64,000 bases of DNA from Molanna angustata (taxonomy: Eukaryota; Arthropoda; Insecta; Trichoptera; Molannidae): positions 6,787,052 through 6,851,051 of the forward strand of contig OY754973.1 in assembly GCA_963576475.1 (NCBI GenBank). The letters are read 5' to 3'. The notes beneath the pieces were generated by a model. The model saw only the letters and a program-made list of their open reading frames with translations. It made no database searches and was not told where the DNA came from. Numbering within the stretch: the stretch's first letter is position 1; every line of letters begins with the position of its first letter. Positions 45,701 through 56,760 of this stretch are shown in pieces. A program made the translations under genes and the position numbers.

Positions 45701-48021
45701 CTCAGTTACAGTTAAAAAGACAACAGATATTATCACAAGATGTCATCAAGAAAACAAATACAGAAGATGCTCCAAGATCCACAGGTGAAACATGGCTCAG
45801 GGAATTACAAGCTAAACAAGCTGCTTTAAGACTTAAAAAGTCAGGTTTATCTGAAACATCTAAAACACAAAATGATGTTTCTAAATTAAATTCCCAATAT
45901 AATATAGACCATAACCAATCAATTGAAAATCCAAACTTAGTAAAGAATCTTGCATCTAGGTTTGAATACACTAACTCTCCAGTTCATTTCAATGAAAATG
46001 ATAATCAATCAGTGAGGCAAATGGGAATATCATCTCCACATATTGCACAAATGGATAATTCTGGAAATAATAATTTCATGAATAATTCAATGATGGGAAA
46101 TAATATGCAAAGTTTTGAAAATTCAAATACTTATGTAACTGATCATTTTCCCAATAGCCGGCGATCATCAGAATCCTCAATTGGCAAAAATCAAATTGAG
46201 GAAGAAATTCGTGAGGTAGAAATGTTGAATGCTGCTGTAACACGACAATTAAGTAAGAATTCCCTGCACTGTAATTCAACTGACACACTCAATAGTATTG
46301 AATCCAAAGTTGATCACATTTTGAGAACCAAAAAGAAATCGGTTTCATTTTGTGATCAAGTTATTCTTGTAGCTACAGCAGAAGATCAAGAAGATGAAAG
46401 TTATATACCTAATCCTATTTTAGAGCGAGTTTTAAAATCGGCTCTCAACAAGCCTGAAACTACTACACTACCTCTTCAAGGTGAACGACCATCATTACAA
46501 AGACAAGACTCGATGGAAAGCCAAAAATCAAATATTTCTAGCATCTCCCAAAATTCTTTGAGTTCAAAAGAATTCAATGGACAAAATGAATATGTTAAAC
46601 TTCCAACCTCATCACCATATCAACATCTACCGACTATGCCAATCTCTATTTCTGATCCCAATCCTCCAAGAAATCAAGATATAAATCGCCAAATACCAGC
46701 AATGTCTTTGCAGCAACATCGAACCATAAATGATTCTCCGTATCAACATTTACCAACTCTAAATAATACTCAACTTGTTAATTCTCCTCCAAATTCACAA
46801 CAAGCTGCAAACCCCAACATACCTTACAACATTAATTCCAGGCAAATTATAAAAACACTTCCACAGCAACATAACTCTATTTATCCAAACACTCAATTGA
46901 ATAACTCATACAATAGCCAACAAAATGTTTCAAATAATCAAATGTCAAGCAATCCAATGCAGACTTATTCTCAAAATTCACAATATTCTGTTCAACATGT
47001 TTCTAGAATAGTTCCAAACACTTACCCACAGGTAGCTTCCAATTATCAACAAAAACCAAACCCTATGTATTTCCCAGTAAACAGATCACAGCCTTATCAA
47101 AATAATAATATGCCTCAGTATAACCATACAGCATCACATAATAATTCACCATATCATCATATTCCTACTTCTGCACAAGCACATCCAAACAATGATACAA
47201 TTAGTATAAGTAGTGGTGGCTATGATAATGATTTCAATGGAACAAAAAATATGCCAAATGGTCAAATGCAACTGAAATCAGAAAATTATGGTCAAAATGC
47301 TAATGCTACACCGTTTAATTACAACAACAACAATACCTTGCAGCAGTTGTCACAAACTCCTTACAATTCCCCTTATCAACGTGTTCCCCTTATTCATGGA
47401 GAATCTTCTATCAACCACTCGATGAACCCTCAATATCCTCAGAGAATTCCACAAACCTACAATCCTGATACCCAGCATCACAACTTACAGTACCAAAAGC
47501 TCCCCCAATCGTTCCCAGACACAAACAAAATTAACGGTCAATACACGAGTCAACCTCAGTATGCTTATCAACAAGGTTATGGTATGGAAAATCACAATGG
47601 AGTACATAATATTTCACCTTATCAGTGTGTGCCTAACAAACAATCTGTGTATCAGCAGCCTCCACTTCTGAAACAACCACAGAAGAAGTCTGTGTCTTTC
47701 GAGCCAGGAACTAAAGGCGGTGCCGATTCCCCTCTTCCCAAAAATAACATAAACAATAGTGTTACAACAACTGACAATAAAAGTGTTAACATGACAAACT
47801 CTCTTCATCAAAGTAATCTTCCAACTAGCAATATTAATCTTATGAATAGTGTAAATAGCCACAGTGTAAATAATGGTGTAATTAATAATTCTAATAATGT
47901 AGCTAATAATACTGTAGGAAAAAATCCATGTAATTTATGTAGAAAAAAACAAATAAATCCACCGGCTATGTATTGTGTTGATTGTGACTTTTATATGTCG
48001 AGATTTAAACCTCGGACTTGA
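42787..48021 (+). CDS. ec: echinus/USP53-USP54-type protein, large terminal exon (1744 codons)
   Basis: One 5.2-kb exon carrying the end of the USP fold and a long disordered tail to TGA at 48019. The USP part (first ~125 codons) has LMNRPEIVSVGVVWDSE, the His box YYGKHYSTFFFHTK (His at 43021), VYFDDATVKEVGPRWDQV and YQPLLLLYATP. USP53/54 were long called inactive, but human USP53 and USP54 have been reported as K63-directed deubiquitinases. The tail holds a helical segment (about codons 388-465), a highly charged Lys/Asp/Glu block (44515-44720), proline runs (45010-45030 and 45590-45640), KKKSVSFCDQVILVATAED (about 46330) and KKSVSFEPG (about 47683), five SPY[QH]-x-[LVI]P motifs, and a final CNLCRKK...YCVDCDFYMSRF with paired CxxC. 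The tail is Asn/Gln/Ser rich. Exact homology in the tail is not claimed. Confidence 0.9.
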   Translation, partial: SSCGAKTQICRSLMNRPEIVSVGVVWDSERPTLEHIMDVFGTVGTSLQLKDIFHSVVDQHWSSQTVHNLVGVVTYYGKHYSTFFFHTKLRLWVYFDDATVKEVGPRWDQVVEKCRRGRYQPLLLLYATPNGTPCNTENAPKAIIPFTNVNASNIAAQNMMRRSVTPSPEKPNIGNTRRAITPNPDNHIFTQNRPPLNRSYNEYQNLAVIQDNLYGKQTSSDIDTVDGDIGKESDYISRKTVESVLNAQNAKKQQMQLHRSLSTGSTSVNMLDNIVIPDHLNVPRRRDSGNWSGDRNSTSSSSSTTMENPYLYLVGKIQQRNGSLPGSPTRKGELSSGSSGRYDAGYDSYSLSSTDSLPLQQSLKHNLQLAQIPEYQPQGRIFGKPQISQDDCERLCLEADQLLDKSRQTEDANDLETALVLCNAAATKARAAMDAPYNNPHTMTFARMKHNTCIMRARSLHRRMLQEQGFNEKDHGVPDIRHTREGSNSSARHSRQNSRDKTSHSRQNSKEMLATPAPVVEKTNPPTKNIEIYATLPKKKSSIKKSPQTTNNAIEDEEYMIYDRPNRESRSIFGRSKNKDDDKSKEKRSRSEDRSKISKDLSIAPDSLANAKDTLKRDKNKDEKEDKKNEKDSKPGKKQHKIRRKLLMGGLIRRKNRSMPDLTEGNDDGHKTNVDIKPLSSVDDSGVGLKGTDKNLSGMSGYLSEGHLEYSGNSTNPNLERSKLMRKSFHGSAGKMLTIAKVPPPPPLRTTSQLTGSKPGSDVNHELADRPPYPLPNEVQTNYFHQQNYNSQENHQNQVNSYDTFDHEPQSLPFLPSYNQNNTNNKHYNQVSRMENSENYNNQATLYDSCNTQNASNYHTVITKADVHQERSPIKQETMIPAPINQSHIQNLSSAFDNGVDEVDCISVPLSNLELPPYPSPPGSIAHSRQHSEEFPPPPPPISLPPEEEKLDTIKEIQSPVLESAPATGLLAQLQLKRQQILSQDVIKKTNTEDAPRSTGETWLRELQAKQAALRLKKSGLSETSKTQNDVSKLNSQYNIDHNQSIENPNLVKNLASRFEYTNSPVHFNENDNQSVRQMGISSPHIAQMDNSGNNNFMNNSMMGNNMQSFENSNTYVTDHFPNSRRSSESSIGKNQIEEEIREVEMLNAAVTRQLSKNSLHCNSTDTLNSIESKVDHILRTKKKSVSFCDQVILVATAEDQEDESYIPNPILERVLKSALNKPETTTLPLQGERPSLQRQDSMESQKSNISSISQNSLSSKEFNGQNEYVKLPTSSPYQHLPTMPISISDPNPPRNQDINRQIPAMSLQQHRTINDSPYQHLPTLNNTQLVNSPPNSQQAANPNIPYNINSRQIIKTLPQQHNSIYPNTQLNNSYNSQQNVSNNQMSSNPMQTYSQNSQYSVQHVSRIVPNTYPQVASNYQQKPNPMYFPVNRSQPYQNNNMPQYNHTASHNNSPYHHIPTSAQAHPNNDTISISSGGYDNDFNGTKNMPNGQMQLKSENYGQNANATPFNYNNNNTLQQLSQTPYNSPYQRVPLIHGESSINHSMNPQYPQRIPQTYNPDTQHHNLQYQKLPQSFPDTNKINGQYTSQPQYAYQQGYGMENHNGVHNISPYQCVPNKQSVYQQPPLLKQPQKKSVSFEPGTKGGADSPLPKNNINNSVTTTDNKSVNMTNSLHQSNLPTSNINLMNSVNSHSVNNGVINNSNNVANNTVGKNPCNLCRKKQINPPAMYCVDCDFYMSRFKPRT

Positions 48022-48450
48022 AAATGAAATGAATGTGTATGCTTTTAAGTACAAATTATGTAAATAATCATTGAATTATGTAAGTTTTAATAAATTTTAT
48101 TATGTTGTACACTGCCAAATGAAAATTGTGACAATAAAATTGATATGACAATACTCCTAAAAATTAAAAGAATTAAATTTTATATTGTTGCCAGGATAGA
48201 AGTTGAATATTTTAACATTAATTATTAAGTATATTGATTTTTATTAAATGTTACTTTTATGAAAAAAATGTGATAGTATTGAATAAGATTTTAGAGTAAA
48301 ATGCATTTTGGCATGATCTCAATATTATGTTAAATGATTTTTATATTGAATATTGAATTTATTATTAAGACAAAAATTATGTATATTTTATATAGATGTA
48401 CATATTATATATTTTTTTAATAAAGAAAACTACCTACCAATTCCTATAAA
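48022..48450 (+). terminator. ec: echinus 3'UTR with poly(A) signals
   Basis: AATAAA occurs at 48089-48094, 48133-48138 and 48419-48424. The last is followed by TGTGTTTTATTTC-type GT-rich sequence and is the best candidate for the distal site. Which is used cannot be told from sequence alone. Confidence 0.6.
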
Positions 48451-49575
48451 ATGTGTTTTATTTCTTATATAGTAGGTACAAAATATAATTCAAAGTAGAG
48501 ATGTAACGATACATAATTTTGCCTATACGATACTAATTGTTGAGTAAATTATTTTGCCAGTATATTAATGTTAATGGTAAATAATCATAGGTACCTATTT
48601 ATATCTATAGTTTAGTTAATAACAATTAAGTATTTTTCCACCTATACATGCAAAGATATTTTTATTGAATTTTAAAATTTTATCTGAATCATTTTAATAT
48701 TGATAATTTTTTACTGAATACCGGAAGGTAATGTTTTTCGGAAGTTTGTATGCCTTTATTATGCATGGCTGTCATATGAAGTGAAATGAAATACTAATTA
48801 CAGTAACAAAAGGTAACTATATTAAAAAAGACTTACAATAAACATATGTACAGCAAACTGTTCCTATTTAAAAATTTACTGCTTCAATTAACGAGTCAAT
48901 TTAATCTAAGGTTTCATATTGATAATAGAAAAAGAATTTAAAAATAAAATATATATAAAACAAAAATATATAGTGACATCTCAGTTATTTGAACCCACAA
49001 AATTGTAATGGAAATGATGAATGGAATTATGTTAGGATATTTAGCAGTATATGAACAGATTGTAATTTACCTTTCAGACAGTCTCTTACCAGTTTTTTGA
49101 AGTTAGTTCCGTCGTGTGAAATATTATGTTCTATGTTGGGTAATATTCTATTGTAAAGTCTAGGAGCAAGGAAGGGGTAATGTCGCTGGGCAAAAGTTGT
49201 CCTTATTAATGGGAGTCTTATCTGTTACCTACTTCGGGTGCTGTTGGAGAATACGCAGTTATTTAAGAATTCTGTCATTTGTTTATGAATATTATCTAAA
49301 AAAACACTCACTGGTCTGTGGCACAATTTGGTCTGTGTAGTGTCTTTTGTATATTTTGCATATAATCTTATTTTTTAAACATTGTATTTCTATTATTTTA
49401 ATTGTCTTTGCATATATATTATTATTTTATTTTACTTCTATATTTTTTAACAAACCAAATTTTGGAGAAGAGTAAAAATAATTTAATAATAGCTGATGTA
49501 TTTATTTAGTGTAGAAAAATGCACAAGGGTAGATTTTTGCCATACAACAAATTTCTTGCAACTAATGCATATACA
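48451..49575. other. intergenic, nothing recognised
   Basis: AT-rich sequence without open frames of note or recognised repeats. Confidence 0.5.
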
Positions 49576-50396
49576 TGCATACATACCATCACGCCACGTC
49601 CCTTACGGGGTAGGCAGAGAGAACCGAACGCCATATCTTTCTATCCTGGCACACATTCTTCGCCTCGTCAACATTCATGCATCGTCTCATACATGTTCGT
49701 CTATTGTACACGCTTCTAACATTTCCGTCTTTCAGAATATCGTTCACATGGTCGTGCCATCCCTTTCTTGGGCGGCCCCGGCCTCTCAATCCAATCCTAT
49801 CCGCATTGTATATTTTCTTCGTCAGTCGTTCCTCATTCATTTTACCCATGTGGCCAAACCATCTCAGTGTGTTCACTTTCATTCTATTAATGATATCTTT
49901 CTTCATCTTACATTATTTCCTTATGTTCTCATTTCTTACCCTGTCATGCATCGTTCTATTGCAGATTCTTCTTAGCGATCTCATTTCAACAGCATTTATT
50001 CTGCTTTCGTGCGACTTCTGCCATGTCCAGGTTTCACTTACGTCAACGTTGGCACTAAGATAGCGTTATGAATGGCAACTTTGGCAGCCTTTGATATGTT
50101 GCGATCATTCATAACTGGTCTCAGTGCTCCATTCACTCTGTTTCCTGCCATAACTCTTCTTTCGATATCCTTATCAGGTCGTCCATTTCGTTGAAACATG
50201 CTTCCCAGATATACATACTCGTTGACTTGCTCGAGCCATTCATTCTCTACTCTTATTTTACACGCTGTTCTGCTTTCACTCTTTTCTTCAAAGACCATTA
50301 CTTTTGATTTGCTGGCATTCATTCTCAGACCGTTCTCTATGCATCCTTCATATACCATGCTTACAAGATACTGTAACTCTTCCATACTAATAATAA
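49576..50396 (-). mobile_element. RTE-like LINE, 5'-truncated, RT C-terminal part
   Basis: On the minus strand it starts inside the RT domain (SMEELQYLVSMVYEGC, ENGLRMNASKSKVMVFE), continues VNEYVYLGSMFQRNGRPDKD and GALRPVMNDRNISKAAKV, then the tail domain VNTLRWFGHMGKMNEERLTK and RGRPRKGWHDHVNDILKDGN, and ends in the family 3' end with a short (ATGT) tail. A frame change near 49900-50040 breaks it. It is the longest copy of this family in the window. Confidence 0.85.
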
Positions 50397-51043
50397 TGCC
50401 AATGCAATATGTTAATTTAAATTGAAAAAAAAACAATTTTATAGGAAGAGTAGAAAGCATAGAAACAAGTATTGGGTAACTTAGTTAGAAATATATTTTG
50501 CTGGTAAATTTCATATGTATGAAAGAATATAATGATAAAATTAATAAAAACGATGAGGTGGTTTCTAATACTTTATTATTGTTACATTTTTATACAGCAC
50601 ATTATAACAGCAGAAATATACATGAAGCCTACTACAAAAATATGCCTTGCTTATTTCAACAGTCAAGTCTACAACTGCTTTATAAACAATACAATTTTGA
50701 TTCATTTTATATTCGCTAATAGGAGTGTGATAGTAAAATATATGTACAAAATGAAAACATAAGTTGACATTAATGTATTTCAAGAATTATGAGGTCACAT
50801 TGTCACACATAAGGTAAATAATTTTTGTAATGGTTTATATTTATTTTAAAATAAATAAGAATAAGAAATATATTTTTATTAACAGTATTAGAAATTCAAT
50901 TTTCTAAGCGAAAATAATGTCGAAATTTATTTTTAAATAATTGGATTGATAAATACTCAATCAATTGTGGATAAGCAAATTTACTATTTAAAATGTTAAA
51001 AGTTGTGCGTTTTATTAAACAGCTAATAGCATTATTGTTAATC
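50397..51043. other. intergenic, nothing recognised
   Basis: AT-rich; short frames at 50498-50783 on both strands have no recognisable domain. Confidence 0.5.
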
Positions 51044-51051
51044 CTTCTAAG

Positions 51052-51912
51052 CAGTGGCGGCTGGTGACCTTAAATCTTAGAAGGGCTCAAAATTATAATT
51101 ATACCTAGATGAGAAATTAACTTACAACAGGAATCAGAAATCAGATATGTGACACAATATTATTTTCGTATATAAAAATTATTAGTGTTTTCCGTAGTTC
51201 TTTTGTTTATCGGAAATTAAAACGTGAACCTGATCATTAATGCTGCATTTGGTTGGGTTTTAAATAACGCTTGTAATAAAATGCATGGATAAATTATAAA
51301 ATAATTTGTGACAACTAATGAATTTTGATCATACAAAATTAAAAAAAAAACTTCTGGCAACGGCCGCAAGACTGCTTCCTGATTTTACACATTTTATATC
51401 ATTTTTGTTTGTTATATTGTGGTATCAATTAATTAAATAATAATACTTATATATTTCGGATGATTTATAGTTTAAACTATGTAATATCAATTAATGACAG
51501 TCTCAAGGAATTGCAACTGATTACCTAACGTTCGACCATCGCAATGTAGGTACATACAACAAAATACGAATGAATGAAAATGTACTATAACCCTTCGCGG
51601 GCACTGCCCCGTTTTGCTCTAAATCGGCATACATTCAGCGTGTACGGCGAACTGCGGCGGCAGCGGACGGTCGCGTGAATTGTATGGGCTCTCCGGGCAC
51701 AAGTCGACTGTGCCCGAGGAATGAAATATTTCATAGAATCTTGCTTGCTTTACAAAACAGTTTATATACTTTCGCTAAATATACTACAGGCGTAAGACGG
51801 CAAATATTATTAGAAAAATAATGTATTCTCAAGATTTATTGACATACATATTTTGGATTTTTTTTGTTTGGGAGGGCTGAGCCCGAGAGCCCTTTAGGAA
51901 GAGGCGCCACTG
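51052..51912. mobile_element. non-autonomous hAT-type DNA transposon
   Basis: Terminal inverted repeats begin CAGTGGCGGCTGGTGAC on the left and, reversed, CAGTGGCGCCTCTTCCTAAA on the right; GGGCTC follows in both. CTTCTAAG at 51044-51051 and 51913-51920 is a perfect 8-bp target duplication. An 8-bp duplication together with CAGTGGCG ends is typical of hAT elements. The 861-bp interior has no transposase frame but contains a GC-rich block at about 51590-51720. Confidence 0.88.
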
Positions 51913-52109
51913 CTTCTAAGACACAAGTAATCATAATAGGCAGCTGCAAACTTTTAGCAAAAATTGATTGGCAATCCTTAATCCCTTTATCTATCAACAA
52001 TACCATTATGAAAAAGACCTGGGGATAATGATACACCAAAAACCTATTTTGGCGAGAACAGGTTGCTGAAGTGAGCAGGAAATTTAATTATACGCTTCAC
52101 TCAATATCA

Positions 52110-52510
52110 ATCTATATTACCTACTCTCTTTCCTTGATTACACTGATGTATGTTATTTAGATGTGAATCAAGAACTCTTAGATAAATTGGAGCGATTACA
52201 AAATACATGGTTCAATATATTTTTAAATGGAATAAATTGACTATTAAGGTGGTTGCTTCTTCTATACAAGGTCTTAAACAACCCCAACGCTTCAGATTAT
52301 CTAGGAACTCAATTTCACTTCCTCTCAGTACAGCGGTAGTCTCTTCATTCAAATACTGAAAGAATGCTCAGTATTCTAGTACACAATAGTTGCTTTTTTA
52401 CCACATCTTTCTCCGTACAAGCAGCTCGTCTTTGGAATCACATCCCATCGCAACTTTGAGTTTCATTAACTCTTCCCGCTTTCAAAAGAAATCTGAGGAA
52501 TAATTTTCTT
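52110..52510 (+). pseudogene. degenerate LINE reverse-transcriptase C-terminus
   Basis: Across several frames the pieces LDKLERLQNTWFN, RNSISLPLST and SVQAARLWNHIPSQL-like text can be read, which match the C-terminal region of CR1/jockey-like RTs (LQN motif, then QAARLWN). Multiple stops and frameshifts show it is dead. Confidence 0.5.
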
Positions 52511-52620
52511 ACATATAACACCTGTTTTTTTTTATATGTAAGTACATATTTATATTTTCACTATATATTTTATTCATATACATTGTTGGTACATTAAAAA
52601 AATAATAAGTTTCACCAAAT

Positions 52621-52695
52621 GAATATGGTTGGCTGGAAGATATTGCCATTTGGCATATCTTCCAGCCAACCATATTCTTCCAGCCAACCATATTC
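52621..52695. repeat. 57-bp near-perfect hairpin plus a partial third copy
   Basis: 52621-52642 and 52656-52677 are perfect 22-bp reverse complements (GAATATGGTTGGCTGGAAGA at the start). The inner TTGCCA/TGGCA also pairs, so almost the whole 57 bp folds. Another TTCCAGCCAACCATATTC follows at 52678-52695. The arm resembles the family C SINE tail. Confidence 0.85.
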
Positions 52696-53036
52696 ATAAA
52701 TCAAATAATTATTTTTTATCATATAGCACTCTATTGTACACTATCAGTATCATTATTTGTATCTGCATATAAATAAAGTAGACCTCGTATTTACAAGTGT
52801 CATCGTTAAAATAAACATTTATTTTTATTATCGCCCGTTAGATGGCAGTAGCACATAAAACGAACTCACAAAAATAATACTAAGTAAATAGGATAGATGT
52901 CGCTGTACAGGAACAAAGTTTGCGCATTCTTCCCTTATTTAGCCAACTTCAGTATGGTCTTTTAATGGCGATTGTCAGTTGTCAGTGACGGGTCGTTTGA
53001 TATAACGTCAACATTGTGTAAGATTTACGCGTAAAC

Positions 53037-53675
53037 ATGACATCCACAGGAATTTTGCCAACGTACGTGCGTTTTGTGAATGGCGTTCCTGTTCCGTCAT
53101 TTTCAAGACGGTCATTCAGACCAAGGGAAAAGTATCTCATATTGTTGGTGTTTTTGACATTTGGTGTAGTTTGTTTTGGGGCATTTTTCTTTCTGCCCGA
53201 GTTCAGAAGTTCGACGAGTACTGTCAACAGCAGTGTTTATAAAGTGTATCAACACATGCAGAAGGCGGGACCGGAACTTTTGATTCCGGCTCCACCGCAT
53301 TTGGAAGACTCCAACGAAGTGCCGAACGTTATTCGGCACAACGATCACAAGGGGGTCGATCCGCATCTTCTGGACGATAGGGATCGCTTGCAGGCCAAGA
53401 TCGAAGAGGACCAAGCTCTGAAGGTTCTCGAGAGACCCGATATAGATATTCCTCCGCCGAGACCGTCCCCTTCTTTGGAGATACCGAAAGGAGGGAACGG
53501 TTTCCTGGAGATGCCCATAGTGGATAATGCTATTGGTGATCAGATAGACGACAATGCTGTCGATGTGTTTCCTGTAGTAACTGTACCACCTGCTCCCAGC
53601 GATCATTATCCTGACGTCAACCGAGGAGAGGACAAGGACCCCGCGACTCGCGAGAGAAGGAACAAAGTTAAAGAG
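53037..53675 (+). CDS. alpha-Man-Ia: class I Golgi alpha-1,2-mannosidase, first coding exon
   Basis: ATG at 53037, 213 codons to GAG|GTGAGT at 53675/53676, phase 0. The start MTSTGILPTYVRFVNGVPVP is nearly the same as Drosophila alpha-Man-Ia (mas-1), followed by SRRSFRPREKYL. A single membrane segment (about residues 34-54, LILLVFLTFGVVCFGAFFFL) makes it a type II Golgi protein. Next come a stem region with LPEFRSS, YKVYQHMQKAGPELL and DDRDRLQAKIEEDQALKVL, a proline-rich linker, and DPATRERRNKVKE, which in the fly protein directly precedes the catalytic (alpha/alpha)7 barrel. The enzyme trims Man9 to Man5 N-glycans. The catalytic exons lie beyond the window. Sequence after 53675 in the same frame is intron. 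Confidence 0.92.
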
Positions 53676-54956
53676 GTGAGTCATGATCAAATTGCATCGT
53701 CACATTCCACTGCTCTCCTGCATTTATTTTTCTTGTGATTTATTGTATCATCTTGTAGTTATAATATGACGATCGAAATCTCGATACGTTGCCAAGTTCA
53801 ATGCGTTTTCAATTCAAATAAACTTAGGCCAACTTCTTATTCTGCCAATCAATTTTAAATCCATATTTCATTTAGTTGAGTTGCACCAATTATTTTTTAG
53901 TAGGTACACGGCGTCTTATTTTGACCGATTTATCACTGTAATACCTATTATGTTGTATACTACTCACTGTGAAGGTCAAATAATTAGTACGTATTTTTAT
54001 ATCATATTTGCCTGAATATGTCGTATTTATGATAGTTTAAAATTGCTGAAAATAAATTGTAAAGTGCCAAAATGTTCGAGTCATTATGGCGAAATTATTT
54101 AGCGTTGTGTTTTGTATAAATATATAGCAGGTATACAGCAGTACAATACAGTTATGACATATAGTTACGAAAGTTGTATTAATAATATTTTCAAATATTT
54201 CTTAAAAAAATATATGTTTTTAAAAGAAAATAACTGGTATTATGACTATAAAGAAATGTTTACATAAAACATTATGTACGTATATATCATTTTTAATGTA
54301 GGTATATCTAAAGGAATTAATAAAGTGAGTAATTCATCTAATTGCATATTGTTATAAGGTTTACCATAAAATTTTTCGGCCTTTTCAATGCAATATAATT
54401 CTTATTTCTACTTAGACTCTATTCAGGCATAATTTAATGTTTAAACTTTGAATTTTAAAGCAAAAGAACTTGTTTAGTACTGTCTGTAATGAAACTTTTC
54501 AGTCGAGTTTAAAATATTTGAATTATGAATGAACCAGAATAATTATTTTCATAAATTTTGAATGCAATCACGAAATTTATACGTAATAAAGCTTTTAAAA
54601 TATATTTTTAAATATGGAAATATATTTATTATGCATAATATCAATATTTTCTAAAGTTCGATGCAATTCTCTAATACAATTTATACCACAATAAAATAAG
54701 AAATATTTTAATATTGGTCAAATGTACCCTATAGGTATGTTTTGATAAATGAAATATATCGATTTTTATGAAATTGTGTCATGTAGGTACTGTGAGTTTA
54801 TCATTCAATAATTATTTAAATTAAACATAAGACAAAGTTGAAGTCTCCACGTTTGATTATTTATCCTTCAATTATTATTGTTACGTGTTTTGGCTATGGT
54901 GTCTAATATTTTCCATATTATAACATCTTATTCGCGTGTGGAAAATTTTATACTAA

Positions 54957-55012
54957 TAATAATAATGAACACTTCCTTGCACCCTGCGCAAGTGGCGATT
55001 TCATTGCCGTAT
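54957..55012 (-). mobile_element. SINE family B 3' tail, minus strand
   Basis: Contains CACTTCCTTGCACCCTGCGC, the reverse complement of the family B tail, preceded by (ATT)n reversed as AATAATAATAATGAA. It forms an inverted pair with the tail at 55190. Confidence 0.8.
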
Positions 55013-55189
55013 TTTAATAATAGGTACTTATAGATTATGCGAATATAATCGTAGTTACTTATAGACAATTATTCAAAAGGTTATTAAAAAAAAATCACGT
55101 TACATATCGATAGTTTAAGTTAAATTAGACCGTTTTATCGGTAAAACATGTCCACTCTAATTATAAAAAAACGATACAATTTTCCACTG

Positions 55190-55266
55190 CCGAAATTGCC
55201 ATATGGTAATAAACTCGCCACTTGCGCAGGGTGCAAGGAAGTGTTGATTATTATTATTATTATTAC
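55190..55266 (+). mobile_element. SINE family B 3' tail, plus strand
   Basis: AAATTGCCATATGGTAATAA, then CGCCACTTGCGCAGGGTGCA and a long (ATT)n run. 5'-truncated. Confidence 0.8.
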
Positions 55267-56279
55267 TACTTATTAAATATTAACTGATTTGTAAATTATA
55301 TTCAACATTTTGTATAGCATTAATTATGGTCGGTAAAAATGTTTGATTATTTTGTTTTAAATGTCTCGTTTACACAAAAGTGCTTGCAATATACTTACTA
55401 CTTATATATATTATCATTTTAGTAAAAAAATATTTTCATAACATGTCATTTACGTAGTACATTGTTTGTAGCGATTTTTAAAATGTTTCAGTTTGCGTCA
55501 CGAAGTATGTTGTTTACCAATATCGTGTTGATTTTCATGAAATTTTTTATTTTACCCAATTAATTATACCATTGGCACTCGTATAAATTAATCGTGTTAT
55601 TTATTTAACATTAGATAATGAAAATTAATGTGATTTGTAATGACAAGTAATAATATCTTATAAGAAAAAGAACAATGCACGTCTACAATTCTGAACTACA
55701 TACAGATTTAATCGTAATTATTAACGTTATTGAATTGAGTATAAATGATACTTTTAATCATAGTTTTTTTGGGATTAATTGAATGTCAAAATGTGTAAAG
55801 TGGTTTCCTCATAATTTCAGACGACCTTGGTTTGGTTATTTTTCGTTCGCGAAACATCATTAAGTCATTCACATTGATTCTACCAGCGCAGCGCTGCGTT
55901 GGGATTCATTGGTTGAAATTGCTCTTTGAATGGCGGACGATCTAAATGAATTGAGAAATTTATTATTTTACTTTTCTATTGTGTAATAATATAAATTTAA
56001 ATTGGAACTCCAAAATGTATCAAAAACGAGTAAGTTGTGGCCAACGATATACTACTCGGAGGGCATTCAAATTTTGTATGGATTTTTTTTTCAGTCTTTT
56101 GTGAAAGTGGTATGCCTTTTTAGCAATTTGAAAATAAAAAAGCAGTTTAAAAAAATTAAGAGCATTGATTATTCAAAATCTAATGGGGTACAAGCGAGGA
56201 TTAGATATACAAATTTGCAAAATTTGAAATGAATCGAATGAGTACATACTTATGTCTATAATTTTAGTCTTTCAGAATA

Positions 56280-56760
56280 CTATCTCGGCATGATCTTCTT
56301 CTTCTTCTCAGTCTAATCCCGTCCACTTCTGACGAAGCCCTCCTCCATCTTCTTCCACGCCACTCTATATTGTGCTCTGAGCAACCAATTGACACCAGCA
56401 TGACGGCTGATGTCATCTCTCCATCTCATTTGGCAGTCATCCAACACCTCTGACTGTCGTTCTCGGTCTCCAAGCCAACACTATCATTGGCCATTGGTCT
56501 TCGGGGTATCTAGCCACGTGGCCCGCCCATCTCCACTTCAGGGTAAGAATGCGGTGGACGACATCAACCAATTTTGTTCTCTCCCTGATGGTGTCGTTTC
56601 GCACCCTGTCTCTCAGACTTAATCCTAACATGGCTCTTTCCATGGCTCTTTGGGTGACTCTTAGTTTTTCAGCACTTTTCTGAGTCATTGTCATAGTCTC
56701 CAAGCCATAAGTAGCTACTGGCAGTACCCAGGTCTCATATACCTTCCGTTTCAGGTTGAT
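56280..56760 (-). pseudogene. RTE-clade reverse-transcriptase C-terminus
   Basis: The minus strand carries LRVTQRAMERAMLGLSLRDR, then RERTKLVDVVHRILTLKWRW and AGHVARYPEDQWP, the typical C-terminal part of Lepidoptera RTE elements (HmRTE-like). It differs from the family at 8821 and 49580. A frame of 88 codons (56703-56437) is open; the ends are ill-defined. Confidence 0.75.

Noticed and set aside
53112..53690. 192-codon minus-strand frame across the mannosidase exon
   Set aside because: Antisense shadow of the conserved plus-strand exon.
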